DNA of 60,711 nucleotides from Paracoccaceae bacterium (GCA_023260655.1 JALQUU010000009.1:1-60711); one strand, 5' to 3'. Positions 25,097 through 34,874 are shown, counted from the stretch's first letter. The notes: a model not told the origin generated them from the letters alone. Translations and numbers: made by a program.

Positions 25097-26191
25097 ATGG
25101 ATGCGGATTACGCAGTGATCGGCGGAGGTGTTGTGGGCCTTTCGGTTGCCTGGGGCCTCATGGCACGCGGGCATCGTGTGGCCGTGATCGACGGCGACGA
25201 TGGAACCTTCCGCGCCAGCCGAGGCAACTTCGGCCTGATCTGGGTGCAATCCAAAGGCCTCAAAGCCCCGCGTTATGCCAAATGGACCCAAGGCTCCGCC
25301 GCTTTGTGGAAAGACTTTGCCGCAGAGCTTTCGGATGCCACGGGCGAGGCGCTGTCACTGGAACAGAAAGGCGGCTGGGATTTCCACCTCACCGAAGCCG
25401 CCCTTGAGGCCAAAGCCGCGCAATACCAGGCGCTGAGCGATGCCTTGGGTGGCGATTACCCGTTCGAGGTCTTGGGCAATAACGCGCTCCGCCGCAAGGA
25501 ACCCGAGGTGGGCCCGCGCGTCGCGGGTGCGATCCTCCACCATCAGGACGGCCACGTGAACCCGCTCAAGTTTCTGCGCGCCCTCTCCGCCGATCTGAGG
25601 AAGCGCGGCGCGATGGTCTTCCTCAACGAGCGGATCAGCGGCGTCTATCACAAAGACGGTTTCCATCTGCGCTGCGCCTCCGGGCGGCAAGTGCACGTCG
25701 GGCGCGTGGTGCTTTGCGCGGGGCTGGGAGCGGCCGAGCTTGGCCCGATGTTCGGTTTCAAAGCACCCGTGCGCCCGCAGCGGGGCCAAGTGCTGATCAC
25801 CGAGAAACTGCCGAAAATGCTCCGGCGGCCCTCCGGGATCATTCGGCAGGTGGACGAAGGCGGTATCCAGATCGGCGATAGCAACGAAGAAGTGGGCTAT
25901 GATGATCGCACCACGACCGACGTGATCGCCAAGATCGCAGCCCGCGCCGTGGCCGTGATGCCGCGCCTCGAAAAAGCGCAACTCGTGCGCTCTTGGGGGG
26001 CTTTGCGCGTGATGTCGCCTGATGGCTTGCCGATCTACCAGAAGTCCGAAACCATGCCGGGCGCGGCGCTCGTTACCTGCCATTCCGGCATTACGCTTGC
26101 TGCAGCCCACGCTCGCCTGATCCCGAAATGGCTCGATGGCGATAGCGATGCACCTGATCTGGAGGCTTTCGGTGAAGCCCGTTTTTCGTAA
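25097..26191 (+). CDS. FAD-dependent DAO-family oxidoreductase, catalytic subunit of a three-gene dehydrogenase
   Basis: A 364-residue D-amino-acid-oxidase-fold protein with the FAD motif IGGGVVGLSVAWGL at residues ~7-20 and a C-terminal SWGALRVMSPDGLPIYQ. With the next two genes it matches the OoxB-OoxA / HcnC-HcnA-HcnB arrangement of opine oxidase, hydroxyproline dehydrogenase and cyanide synthase-type complexes. The substrate should be a secondary amine or amino acid. The last 20 nt overlap the 2Fe-2S subunit gene. Confidence 0.85.
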   Translation: MDADYAVIGGGVVGLSVAWGLMARGHRVAVIDGDDGTFRASRGNFGLIWVQSKGLKAPRYAKWTQGSAALWKDFAAELSDATGEALSLEQKGGWDFHLTEAALEAKAAQYQALSDALGGDYPFEVLGNNALRRKEPEVGPRVAGAILHHQDGHVNPLKFLRALSADLRKRGAMVFLNERISGVYHKDGFHLRCASGRQVHVGRVVLCAGLGAAELGPMFGFKAPVRPQRGQVLITEKLPKMLRRPSGIIRQVDEGGIQIGDSNEEVGYDDRTTTDVIAKIAARAVAVMPRLEKAQLVRSWGALRVMSPDGLPIYQKSETMPGAALVTCHSGITLAAAHARLIPKWLDGDSDAPDLEAFGEARFS

Positions 26192-26456
26192 CCTCGACGA
26201 TGGCCCGCAGGTGCTGATCCGTTTCGACGGGCAAGAGATCTCCTTGCCCGAAGGTGCAAATCTCGCGGCGGCGCTCCTCGCGGCCGGGATCTCACGCTTT
26301 CGCGGCACAATGGTGTCGGGCGCATCGCGCGGCCCTTTCTGCATGATGGGGGCCTGCTACGACTGCCTCGTGGAACTCGATGGCGTCACCCGCCAAGCCT
26401 GCCAGATGCGCGTAGAAGCGGGGATGGATCTACGGTCGGGAGGGGCGGATGTATGA
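26172..26456 (+). CDS. (2Fe-2S)-binding subunit (HcnA/OoxA-N type)
   Basis: A 94-residue plant-ferredoxin-like protein with the cluster ligands C-x4-C-x2-C-x12-C (FCMMGACYDC...QACQ). It starts at GTG 26172 inside the DAO gene, with GGAGG upstream, and its end overlaps the third subunit. It should relay electrons between the catalytic FAD subunit and the NAD(P)-type flavoprotein. Confidence 0.88.
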   Translation: MKPVFRNLDDGPQVLIRFDGQEISLPEGANLAAALLAAGISRFRGTMVSGASRGPFCMMGACYDCLVELDGVTRQACQMRVEAGMDLRSGGADV

Positions 26457-27831
26457 CCTTCTGATTATCGGTGCCGGCCCTGCGGGCATGGCGGCGGCTT
26501 CCACTGCCGCGCAGCACGGACTGACAGTCGCCGTGCTCGATGAACAACCCGCACCGGGCGGGCAGATATATCGCGGCATTACTGAAACAGGCCCGCGCCG
26601 TGCGGTAATCCTCGGGACGGATTACCTCGAAGGCGCAGCGTTGGCCGAGGGGCTTGCGGCCTCGCGCGCCGATGTCATTCAGGGGGCAGCGGTTTGGGAT
26701 ATCTGCACGGGCATTCCCTTCACCGTGACCTATTCCTGCAACGGCGCGCCTGCGCATCTCAACGCCCGTGCACTCATCCTCGCGACAGGCGCGCTTGAAC
26801 GCCCCGTGCCGATCCCCGGTTGGACCCTCCCCGGTGTGATGACCGCAGGTGCGGGCCAGATCCTCCTGAAGGCGTCTGGAGTGCTGCCCGAAAACGCCGT
26901 TCTGGCAGGCTCCGGCCCGCTCCTTTATCTCCTCGCCGTTCAGATGGCGCGGGCGGGGATGCCGCCCTTGGCACTTGTCGAAACCCAGTCCCGGGCGGAC
27001 CTTCTGCGCGCCCTGCCGAAACTCCCGCGCGCGCTGCGCGGCTGGCGCACACTACTCAAAGGCATGGGGCTACTGGCCGAGCTCCGCCGCCATGGCATCC
27101 GCCGCTATCAGGGCGCAAAGGACTTGGCCGTGGAAGGCAGGGATCAGGCCGAGGCGCTTTCCTTTAGCGTAGGCGGCACCCGCCATCGCATCGTAGCGGG
27201 AACGATCCTTCTCCACCAAGGCGTTGTTCCGAATACGCAAATCACCCGCGCCTTGCGGCTCGACCATCTCTGGCATGCGGGCCAACGCGCCTTCTTGCCC
27301 CAGACGGACGATTGGGGCGAAACCAGCCAGCCATTCCTTTTCGTGGCTGGCGACGGGGCAGGGATCAGCGGCGCAAAAGCAGCCGCATCTGCAGGGCGGC
27401 TCGTGGTTTTGCAAGCCGCGCACCGGCTGGGCCGGATCGACAGCCTGCTCCTTGAAGAGGAAAGTACCACGGATTTCCGCGCTCTAAGCGCTGAACGCTC
27501 CGTGCGTCCGTTCCTCGAAGCGGCCTATCCTGTGCCCGCCAGCATTCTCAAACCCGCCGATACCACGATTGTCTGCCGCTGCGAGGAAGTGACGGCAGGG
27601 CAAATCCGGGGCTGGGCGCGTGCGGGTGCGATGGGTCCGAACCAACTCAAGGCCTTTGGCCGCCCCGGCATGGGGCCTTGCCAAGGGCGCTATTGCGGCC
27701 TGACCACAACAGAGCTTCTGGCCGAAGTGCACGGAACAACGCCCGCCACTGTTGGGCTTGCGAGACTGCGCGCACCATTGAAACCCGTCACTCTGGGCGA
27801 ACTGGCCGCGCTCCATCCGAAAGACGACTAA
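26449..27831 (+). CDS. FAD/NAD(P)-binding subunit with C-terminal BFD-like 2Fe-2S domain (HcnB/OoxA type)
   Basis: A 460-residue flavoprotein. The first dinucleotide fold is GAGPAGMAAA, with PGGQIYRG typical of this family; the second is AGSGPLLYLLAV. The C-terminal region has four Cys (CRCEE, then GPCQGRYC about 35 residues later) for a BFD-type [2Fe-2S] cluster. Co-translated with the preceding subunit (overlap). With its partners it would oxidise an amine and pass electrons to a membrane acceptor or to the FMN protein encoded convergently 6 nt away. Confidence 0.88.
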   Translation: MYDLLIIGAGPAGMAAASTAAQHGLTVAVLDEQPAPGGQIYRGITETGPRRAVILGTDYLEGAALAEGLAASRADVIQGAAVWDICTGIPFTVTYSCNGAPAHLNARALILATGALERPVPIPGWTLPGVMTAGAGQILLKASGVLPENAVLAGSGPLLYLLAVQMARAGMPPLALVETQSRADLLRALPKLPRALRGWRTLLKGMGLLAELRRHGIRRYQGAKDLAVEGRDQAEALSFSVGGTRHRIVAGTILLHQGVVPNTQITRALRLDHLWHAGQRAFLPQTDDWGETSQPFLFVAGDGAGISGAKAAASAGRLVVLQAAHRLGRIDSLLLEEESTTDFRALSAERSVRPFLEAAYPVPASILKPADTTIVCRCEEVTAGQIRGWARAGAMGPNQLKAFGRPGMGPCQGRYCGLTTTELLAEVHGTTPATVGLARLRAPLKPVTLGELAALHPKDD

Positions 27832-27837
27832 AGAGCT

Positions 27838-29463
27838 TTAAACGCCCCCGTCTTTCGGCTCGAAGGCCGCAGCGCTGGCCCGCCGCCAGCGTTCGAGATA
27901 GCCGAACCGGTCATCATCCTCGCGCAGGAGGAACCCTTCGGGCATGTAGGGATAGATATCCTGCCCGGTCACCATGTCGCGGTCATTCTCGCGCATCAGG
28001 AGGTGGTGCGGCAGGAAGCCCGAGGGATGCGTAAGGCCCGCAGCCCCGGTCATATCGCCCAAAGCCTTCAACGTGTTCTTGTGGAAATTATACACCCGCT
28101 CCGCCTTATCGGGCACCACGAGCGCCTTCTGGCGCGACTTGTCCTGCGTGGCCACACCGGTGGGGCAGTGGTTGGTGTGGCAGGCCTGCGCCTGGATGCA
28201 GCCTACCGAGAACATGAAGCCGCGCGCCGAGTTGGCCCAATCAGCGCCCAAGGCCAGCGCCTTCGCGATGTCGAACGCATGGATCAGCTTGCCGCTAGCG
28301 CCGATCTTCACGCGGTCGCGCAAGCCCGCGCCGCGCAGTGTGTTGTGCACGAAGGTGAGGCCCTCAACCAAGGGCATCCCCATGTGGTTGGCAAATTCCA
28401 TCGGCGCGGCCCCCGTGCCGCCTTCCTTGCCATCCACCACGATGAAATCAGGAGTGATCCCCGTTTCCAGCATCGCCTTGACGATGCACATGAATTCCCG
28501 CCGATGCCCGATGCAGAGCTTGAACCCCGTCGGTTTCCCGCCCGAAAGCTCGCGCAGTTTGGTGATGAACTGCATCATCTCCACGGGTGTCGAAAACGCC
28601 GAGTGACGCGCGGGCGAGATGCAATCCACGCCCATCGGCACGCCGCGCGCTTCCGCGATTTCCGGCGAGATTTTCGCGCCGGGCAGCATCCCGCCCTGAC
28701 CGGGCTTCGCGCCTTGGCTCAGTTTCACTTCGATCATCTTGATCTGCGGATCGGCGGCCTGCTCGGTGAAGCGCACCGGATCGAACCGGCCTTCTTTGTC
28801 GCGCGCCCCGAAATAGCCCGATCCCAATTCCCAGATCAGATCGCCGCCGCCCTCGCGGTGATAGCGGGAAATCCCGCCTTCGCCCGTGTCATGTGCAAAA
28901 CCGCCCTTCTTCGCGCCCTTGTTCAAGGCCAGAATCGCATTGGCGGACAGCGCGCCGAAGCTCATCGCCGAGATGTTGTAGATCGAGGCGTCACAGGGTT
29001 GCTTGCAATCCGGCCCGCCGATGGTGACGCGGAAATTATTGCTCTCGATCTTGCGGGGCATGATCGAATGCGTGAGCCACTGATAGCCGGAATCATACAC
29101 ACGTTTACGGGTGCCGAAGGGGCGCTTGTCTTCCAAGTTCTTGGCGCGCTGATACACGATTTCGCGCTGTTCGCGGGAAAACGGCACCTCGTCCTCGTCA
29201 CCTTCGAGGAGATACTGGCGGATTTCCGGCCGGATCTTTTCGAAGGAATAGCGGACATGGCCGATCACCGGATAGTTCTTGAGCACCGCATGGCGGGTTT
29301 GCGTTACGTCCTTGAGGCCAACGAGCGACAAGAACCCGAAAACCGCAGCCATGATCCAAAGCGTTGGCCGCCACCAATCCGGCACTATCGGCATCACGAC
29401 CAAGCAGAGAACTGTCGCCACCACGACAGCAGCGAAGGCGGATAGGCGGAGATATTGCGACAT
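27838..29463 (-). CDS. Membrane-anchored FMN-binding glutamate-synthase-like protein
   Basis: A 541-residue protein with two N-terminal hydrophobic segments (residues ~5-27 and 33-50) followed by the glutamate synthase central FMN barrel (NISAMSFGALSANAI, GGISRYHREGGGDLIWELGSGYFG, KPGQGGMLPGAKI, VDGKEGGTGAAP). It has the 3Fe-4S-type Cys motif CIQAQACHTNHCPTGVA. Glutaminase and amidotransferase parts are missing, so it is not GltB. In methylamine users, relatives act in N-methylglutamate metabolism, but this one has a membrane anchor and the substrate is unclear. It is followed on the same strand by nothing; the BKACE gene precedes it by 17 nt. Confidence 0.85.
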   Translation of the reverse strand: MSQYLRLSAFAAVVVATVLCLVVMPIVPDWWRPTLWIMAAVFGFLSLVGLKDVTQTRHAVLKNYPVIGHVRYSFEKIRPEIRQYLLEGDEDEVPFSREQREIVYQRAKNLEDKRPFGTRKRVYDSGYQWLTHSIMPRKIESNNFRVTIGGPDCKQPCDASIYNISAMSFGALSANAILALNKGAKKGGFAHDTGEGGISRYHREGGGDLIWELGSGYFGARDKEGRFDPVRFTEQAADPQIKMIEVKLSQGAKPGQGGMLPGAKISPEIAEARGVPMGVDCISPARHSAFSTPVEMMQFITKLRELSGGKPTGFKLCIGHRREFMCIVKAMLETGITPDFIVVDGKEGGTGAAPMEFANHMGMPLVEGLTFVHNTLRGAGLRDRVKIGASGKLIHAFDIAKALALGADWANSARGFMFSVGCIQAQACHTNHCPTGVATQDKSRQKALVVPDKAERVYNFHKNTLKALGDMTGAAGLTHPSGFLPHHLLMRENDRDMVTGQDIYPYMPEGFLLREDDDRFGYLERWRRASAAAFEPKDGGV

Positions 29464-29480
29464 CGGCTCCCTTTCCGTGT

Positions 29481-30254
29481 CTAGATTGCCCGCTCCAAAG
29501 CAGCACAGAGGTCGCGGACCCGTTCGCTATTATCAACGGCAATGATGCCGTTTGCGTTTACGCGATTATTTTCGAACCCCACGCGCATCTTACCGCCTTG
29601 CCGCGAGGCTTCAACCAAACAGAGAGTTTCCGTGGGTCCAAACGCGCATAAAGACCAGTCAACGTCCAGCTCGACCGCCTTCAAAGCTGCCGCGAAGGGA
29701 GCAACATCGGCCGGATCGGAAACCTGCCCCGTGGTGTAGCGCCCCAGAACCAGAATCGCGGCCAGAGGCCCCGCCGGAATGGTGCCATCCGCGCGGCGCG
29801 CCGCGAGGCGCTCGATATCGGTCTGATCGTAGAGAATATGCTGCACATGCACGCCCGCTTCGGCGCAGAAGGCAAAGAAGCGCCGCGTTATCGAGCGGTC
29901 CGGCTCCTCGTCGATCTCGCGCAGGCCGATAGAGGCCGCAGGCGGTACAACGGTTTCGATCAGGGCCCGCTGCTCCGACGGCGTGTAACGCCCGACGGCT
30001 TCCGTGGTGATCTGCACGTAAAACCCTGGCGCTTGTGTGGCCATCTCCGCCAGCAACTCGCGGTAAAGGCCCGCATCCAGCACATGCGCGCCTTTCGCGT
30101 CGCGAACATGGGCATGAAGGCCGTCCGCCCCCGCCGCTCGGGCGGCCAATGCGGCCGCGACGGTTTCTTCGATGGTCACGGGCAGGGTAGGGTGGTCGGC
30201 TTTGGTCAGGCGCGCGCCATTCGGGGCCACCATGATTCTGGGTAATCTGTGCAT
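29481..30254 (-). CDS. BKACE-family beta-keto acid cleavage enzyme (DUF849)
   Basis: A 257-residue TIM-barrel enzyme of the BKACE family (3-keto-5-aminohexanoate cleavage enzyme is the founder). Zinc-binding HAHVRD is near residue 48, and later positions are EDRSIT-like and GFENN. These enzymes condense a beta-keto acid with acetyl-CoA to give acetoacetate and a new CoA ester. Stop is TAG at 29481-29483, 17 nt from the FMN protein's start, so the two are co-transcribed. The neighbourhood suggests catabolism of an amino acid or betaine. Confidence 0.88.
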   Translation of the reverse strand: MHRLPRIMVAPNGARLTKADHPTLPVTIEETVAAALAARAAGADGLHAHVRDAKGAHVLDAGLYRELLAEMATQAPGFYVQITTEAVGRYTPSEQRALIETVVPPAASIGLREIDEEPDRSITRRFFAFCAEAGVHVQHILYDQTDIERLAARRADGTIPAGPLAAILVLGRYTTGQVSDPADVAPFAAALKAVELDVDWSLCAFGPTETLCLVEASRQGGKMRVGFENNRVNANGIIAVDNSERVRDLCAALERAI

Positions 30255-30321
30255 GTATCGTCTCCCTCGCCGTTTCTTTTGGGCGACGAAGCCTCAGCCC
30301 GCAACCCTCCCTATCGGTCAT

Positions 30322-30356
30322 AAAAAAGCCCGGCGCTTCCGAAGAAGGCCGGGCTT
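30322..30356 (-). terminator. Intrinsic terminator of the response-regulator gene
   Basis: On the minus strand AAGCCCGGC pairs with GCCGGGCTT and is followed by TTTTA. It lies about 40 nt after the regulator's stop and 70 nt before the BKACE start. Confidence 0.88.
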
Positions 30357-30393
30357 CATGGAGCAGTGCCGGGGAAGCGCTGCTCTGGGGAAA

Positions 30394-31008
30394 TCAGAAG
30401 ATGCCGTTTTCCTTGGCCAGAAGCGCGGCCTGCGTGCGGTTCGAGGCACCGAGCTTACGGTAGAGCGTCTTCATGTGCAGCTTCACCGTGGGTTCCTGAA
30501 GCTCCAGATCGCGGGCGATTTCCTTGTTGGATTTGCCCTGCGTCAGGCCTTTGAGCACCTGCATTTCGCGCTCGGTCAGCTTTTCGGCCAGCGGGTTCTG
30601 CGACTGGTCTTCGGCATGGGTCATGAAGTCGATCGGGGCATATTGCTCGCCCATCGCCATGAACTTGATCGCGTTGACAAGCGATTTGGCCGAAAGCGTT
30701 TTCGGCAGGAAGCCCGCAGCCCCCATCTCCAGCGCCTTTTCAGCGGTTTCACGGTTGGCCATGCCCGAGATAAGCGCGATGCGGCTGCTCGGCGACAATT
30801 CGCTTGCGCGACGAAGCCCGTCCAGCCCGCCCATGCCCGGCATGATCAGGTCAAGTAGGATGACGTCGTATCGGTTCCCGGAGCGGACGAGATCGGCCAC
30901 ACCATTAAAATCGGCAGTGCTATCGGCTTTGAAGCCACCGGCAGATTCGAGAAACATTACAAGTGTTTCACGGAGTAGATCGTGGTCATCCGCAACGAGG
31001 ATTTTCAT
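30394..31008 (-). CDS. NarL/FixJ-type response regulator
   Basis: A 204-residue regulator. The receiver domain (residues 1-120) has the acidic pair D7/D8, phospho-acceptor Asp53 in VILLDLIMPG and Lys in GFLPKTLS. The LuxR-type helix-turn-helix is at ~140-200 (LTEREMQVLKGLTQGKSNKEIARDLELQEPTVKLHMKTLYRKLG). It faces away from the hybrid kinase with Hpt encoded 1.2 kb on and is the probable output of that phosphorelay. Confidence 0.92.
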   Translation of the reverse strand: MKILVADDHDLLRETLVMFLESAGGFKADSTADFNGVADLVRSGNRYDVILLDLIMPGMGGLDGLRRASELSPSSRIALISGMANRETAEKALEMGAAGFLPKTLSAKSLVNAIKFMAMGEQYAPIDFMTHAEDQSQNPLAEKLTEREMQVLKGLTQGKSNKEIARDLELQEPTVKLHMKTLYRKLGASNRTQAALLAKENGIF

Positions 31009-31612
31009 TATTGACTCGCTTCTTTATCTTTTAGCATTCAATCGTATCCTAAAGTGAGAATACGGCATTCGTGTGGCTTCTTTAATCGCCTCACAAATCA
31101 TTTATCTCCCATAGGGCGAACGCGATAGCCCCGAAATTCTGAAAGATTGCCTATTGCGGAGGTTAATTATATCCGAAAGAGTATAGGATTATATCCTTCG
31201 GATTGCTTTGATGCATTTTTTGGGGGAAAATGATCGAGCAAATATTTTGCCATTATTCGGTCCAATCAAATCGATATCGAAGGAAACCGGACGTAGTCCG
31301 ACAAGATGCTACCGCAATCTTTTGGGCGTCGTCCATTGTTTCTTTTTGCGAACCAGCATGCATGCGCCGTGAATGGCGCAACCCCTAAGGTGAGTGCTGC
31401 TTTGCGCAGCTTCAGATATTTCAGCGCAGTTGTTAAATTCGCATTTATTTCAGCCGTTTACTGTTCTGAATAAGGTAGGGCATGGCCGATGGATTGCGCC
31501 AAGGATATCCAAGTAGATAAATTGGTATACGTAAAGAATAGTGGCTCTTTGTTCTTTTGATGCTAGGCATGGGCCCGTCGGATATGAAGGACAACTTAGG
31601 AGCGCGTCCAAG
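31009..31612. promoter_or_regulatory. 604-nt AT-rich intergenic region between regulator and sensor genes
   Basis: No gene is supported here. It is much richer in A+T than its surroundings and must hold two divergent promoters. It contains ATCCGAAAGAGTATAGGATT and the palindrome ATATCCTTCGGAT (31191-31203), which match the motif at 6309-6322. Two small hairpins follow, GCGCC-N6-GGCGC (about 31368-31383) and GCTGC-N5-GCAGC (about 31396-31410). No T-run follows either hairpin. AAGGTGAG and similar stretches did not lead to a convincing ORF. Confidence 0.55.
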
Positions 31613-32173
31613 ATGGTCGGAAAGAAATCTTCGATGAAGTTGGTGCAGGGTTTGTGCAAGTCCACGGTTCTGTCTGGTGTCATTGCTGCAACAACTGTTT
31701 TCGGCGACGCTTCGTCTGCATTGATGCTCGGTGCCGTGCCCGCTGTTGCCGAGGCGGCCGATGCGCTGTCCATCTCCGGCCTTGTCCCGTCCGCCAACAA
31801 TTAGCTCGTCAAGCTGTCGAGAGACGACCTGGCAAAGATCGCGCCTACCAGCTTTGTCACCACGACCATCTGGACCGAAGGCCCACAGGCGTTCGAAGGT
31901 TCCTCCCTGAAAGGCCTTCTCGATCATCTTGGCGTAAAGTCCGGAACGATCGTCGCGCGGGCGGTCAATGACTACTCCGTGAACATTCCGGTGGGCGATA
32001 TCGAGGCTGGTGGCCCAATCGTGGCCTACCTCCGCAACGGCAAAACCATGCCGGTCCGTGATAAAGGCCCGTTCTGGATCGTCTATCCCTATGATCTTGA
32101 AGACAAGTACCGCAGTGCAGAAGTGTTCTCGCGTAGCATATGGCAGTTGACGTGTATCGAAATTACGGAATGA
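31613..32173 (+). pseudogene. Exported molybdopterin-oxidoreductase-fold (sulfite-oxidase-like) protein, amber-interrupted
   Basis: The frame opens at ATG 31613 (TAGGAG upstream) with a basic N-terminus and a hydrophobic export signal. TAG at 31802-31804 follows ...LVPSANN. The same frame then reads LVKLSRDDLAKIAPTSFVTTTIWTEGPQAFEGSSLKGLLDHLG, DYSVNIPVGDI, GGPIVAYLRNGK, DKGPFWIVYPYD and ends SIWQLTCIEITE. That is the compact oxidoreductase/molybdopterin-binding-type domain found in Rhodobacteraceae next to sensor kinases. TAG from CAG (Gln) is plausible. The closing LTCIEI differs from the LDRIEI that I recall as usual. It lies 43 nt before the hybrid kinase and may be its periplasmic sensing partner. 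Confidence 0.72.
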
Positions 32174-32216
32174 TCAATGGTGAGTGGCTCGGCAACGAGC
32201 GCTGATCGGAAAAATT

Positions 32217-34874
32217 ATGCTTAGGGTTCTGACAAGCGCGCCATCGCGCCTATTTTCAGTGCTTCTGGTCTCGGCCGTTTTCATCGGAGTGGTCGTCCAT
32301 TTGGCGCAGGCAGTGGTTGCGAACCTGACCCTGCTCGACACCGCCGCCTCCGACAACGTTCAATGGACCTTGGCGCAGGTCGAGGTCGATTTCGTCGATC
32401 TCGAACGCGGTATCTATAAGGCCTCCTTCCAGGAGGCACCCGACTTGGCCCCGGTCCAGAGGGATTTCGATATCTTCTACAGCCGCGCGCGCGTCGTGTC
32501 AGAAGGCCAACTCTACGGGCGCCTCAGAGAAAACAGCCGCTATGACGCGTCGATCGGCGCGATCGAGGTGTTTCTCGACGAAACGGTGCCCTTTATCGAT
32601 CAAGGCGGGGCGGCACTTCAGAATGCCCTGCCTGATATATACAAGAAGATGGAGGTCTTGCGCCCCGCTGTCCGCGATCTCTCGATCACCGGCCTCGGGG
32701 TTTTCGCCAAACAGGCAGACGCACGTCGCCAAGGCATCGCCCAAACACTCATGCGCCTCGCTATGGTCACCGTGGCGCTCTTGTCGGTGCTCCTTCTGTC
32801 GGCGCTCTTGCTTGCTCGCATGGCGCGGCAAGGATTCCGCCGTGCAAACGTGCTGCAAGCCACGTCGTCTCGTCTCGAAACCATCATCGCCACCGCGCTC
32901 GACGCCGTGGTCGTGACCAACCGGATCGGCCAGATCATCGAGTTCAACGGCGCGGCGGAAAGCATCTTCGGCTATATGCGCGGCAGCGTGATCGGGCGGG
33001 ATATCTCCGACATCATCGCCCCCCCGCACCTCCGCGCCGCCCATGCGGCAGGCGTCTCCCGTTACCTTAGAACCGGCAAACGGAAACTGGTTGGCGCGGG
33101 CCGTATCAGGTTGGAGGCGATGCGCTCCAACGGCGAGATATTCCCGATGGAATTCTCGATCCAATCCGCCCTTGGTTCCGAAGGCGAGATTTTCATTTCC
33201 TTCATCCGTGACATTTCGCAGATCGTTCAGGCCGAACGCGAACTGGTCACGGCGCGCGATCAGGCCGTTGCGGGGGAGCGGGCGAAAACCGAATTCCTTG
33301 CCGTGATGAGCCACGAACTGCGCACACCTCTGAACGGTCTCCTCGGCACACTGTCGCTCTTGCAGGACACGCCGCTCTCCGACAAGCAGCGCTCCTATGC
33401 CGAAACCATGGAAAGCTCTGGCGCGCTCCTCCTCAACCAGGTCAACGACGTGCTCGACATCACCAAATACGAGGCCGGAAAACTGGTTGTTGAGCTTGGC
33501 CCGGTGAACCCGTCAGCGGTGATCTCCGATGTGGTCGACACGCTGCGCGATCTGGCCAGCACCAGAAATAACGCGCTCGAATGGCAAACCGTGGGCGATG
33601 ATATCCCCACCATCCTCAGCGATGGCCGCCGCTTGCGCCAGATCCTCATCAACCTCGTCGGCAATGCGGTAAAGTTCACCGATAGCGGCCGCATCTGGGT
33701 CGACGTGGAACTCATCCGCGAGAGCGGCAAAGAGTTGATCCTGGAAATCCGCGTGACCGACACAGGGATCGGTATCGATTCCGAAAGCATCACGCGCATT
33801 TTCAATGACTTCGAAACCGGAGACGCCTCCTACAACCGCGCGAAAGGCGGCACCGGCCTTGGCCTCGGCATCGCCCGCCGCCTCTCGGAACTTCTCGGCG
33901 GCGAGATCGGGGCGGAAAGCACGCTGGGCGTCGGCAGTTGCTTCTGGTTGCGTATCCCGGCCGAAGAGGTCGATCCGGCCTCGGTCGTCGAGGAAAAGAA
34001 AAACCGGGCACCCCAGCGTTATGACGGCCCGCCGCGTTCTGTGCTGATCGTCGAGGATAACGAGTTCAACCGCCGCGTGCTGCGCGAAATGCTCGAAGCC
34101 GATGGCCATACGGTGGCAGAGGCGATCGATGGCCATGACGGCGTCAACAAGGCCAGCGAAAAGGCCTACGATATCATCCTGATGGACATCTCCATGCCGC
34201 GTCTCGATGGCCGTGGTGCAACCCTTGCCATCCGGAATGGCGATGGCCCGAGTAAGTCCACCTCTATCATTGCCGTTACGGCTCATGCCCTGCCTCAGGA
34301 AATCGAGGATTTCCGCAAACACGGGATGGATGATTGCATTTCGAAACCCATCAAGCGTGGCGAGTTGCGCCACGTCATGATGACCGCCGGTCGGACAGAG
34401 CCCGAGCCGGGTCAAAACCAGAGTGCCGAGGTCACGCTAGCGGCCCCTGTGTCGAGTGAGACGGTTACCGCCGCGGTGCCTGCCCCGCAGCAGGCGTCCA
34501 ATCTCCCCAAGAAACACAGGAAGGCTCCAACCATGCCCGATGTGCCCCTTATTGATGTCGCCCAGATCAAGCAGCTTGTCGAAGAAATCGGCCCCGAGGC
34601 GATGGAACAGTTTCTCAACCGCTTCATCACCGAAGGTGAGTCCATCATCTCCCAATCCGAGGTTTACATTGATCCGGAAACCTATGTGGCAAGCCTCCAC
34701 CGTCTCGCGGGTAGCGCCGCCGTCTTCGGAGCCGTCCGGCTCAGGGCCACGCTGAACGAAGCGGAATCGGTCTGGAAAGAAGTTGGCGACGACGAGGTGT
34801 TCCGCCCCTTGCTGGCCCCCGTTCCGTCCATCTGGAACGAAAGCGTCGAGGCGCTCCGCGAAGCGGCCCGGTAA
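32217..34874 (+). CDS. Hybrid sensor histidine kinase with PAS, receiver and Hpt domains
   Basis: An 886-residue inner-membrane kinase. Helix 1 is at ~10-34, the periplasmic region runs to ~180 and helix 2 is at ~182-205. PAS spans ~218-335. HisKA contains [10 protein letters not shown] with phospho-His366, and HATPase has the VGNAVKFT and [10 protein letters not shown] boxes. The receiver domain has Asp657 in ILMDISMP. The C-terminal Hpt domain has LHRLAGSA with His828. This is an ArcB/BarA-type His-Asp-His architecture that needs a separate regulator, most likely the NarL-type gene at 30.4-31.0 kb. The ATG at 32217 is chosen because the first helix follows; a GTG at 32184 is possible. Confidence 0.93.
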   Translation: MLRVLTSAPSRLFSVLLVSAVFIGVVVHLAQAVVANLTLLDTAASDNVQWTLAQVEVDFVDLERGIYKASFQEAPDLAPVQRDFDIFYSRARVVSEGQLYGRLRENSRYDASIGAIEVFLDETVPFIDQGGAALQNALPDIYKKMEVLRPAVRDLSITGLGVFAKQADARRQGIAQTLMRLAMVTVALLSVLLLSALLLARMARQGFRRANVLQATSSRLETIIATALDAVVVTNRIGQIIEFNGAAESIFGYMRGSVIGRDISDIIAPPHLRAAHAAGVSRYLRTGKRKLVGAGRIRLEAMRSNGEIFPMEFSIQSALGSEGEIFISFIRDISQIVQAERELVTARDQAVAGERAKTEFLAVMSHELRTPLNGLLGTLSLLQDTPLSDKQRSYAETMESSGALLLNQVNDVLDITKYEAGKLVVELGPVNPSAVISDVVDTLRDLASTRNNALEWQTVGDDIPTILSDGRRLRQILINLVGNAVKFTDSGRIWVDVELIRESGKELILEIRVTDTGIGIDSESITRIFNDFETGDASYNRAKGGTGLGLGIARRLSELLGGEIGAESTLGVGSCFWLRIPAEEVDPASVVEEKKNRAPQRYDGPPRSVLIVEDNEFNRRVLREMLEADGHTVAEAIDGHDGVNKASEKAYDIILMDISMPRLDGRGATLAIRNGDGPSKSTSIIAVTAHALPQEIEDFRKHGMDDCISKPIKRGELRHVMMTAGRTEPEPGQNQSAEVTLAAPVSSETVTAAVPAPQQASNLPKKHRKAPTMPDVPLIDVAQIKQLVEEIGPEAMEQFLNRFITEGESIISQSEVYIDPETYVASLHRLAGSAAVFGAVRLRATLNEAESVWKEVGDDEVFRPLLAPVPSIWNESVEALREAAR

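Noticed and set aside
28003..29445. A 480-codon open frame opposite the FMN glutamate-synthase-like gene
   Set aside because: The opposite strand carries an intact conserved protein; the antisense translation is rich in His, Arg and Ala without family motifs.
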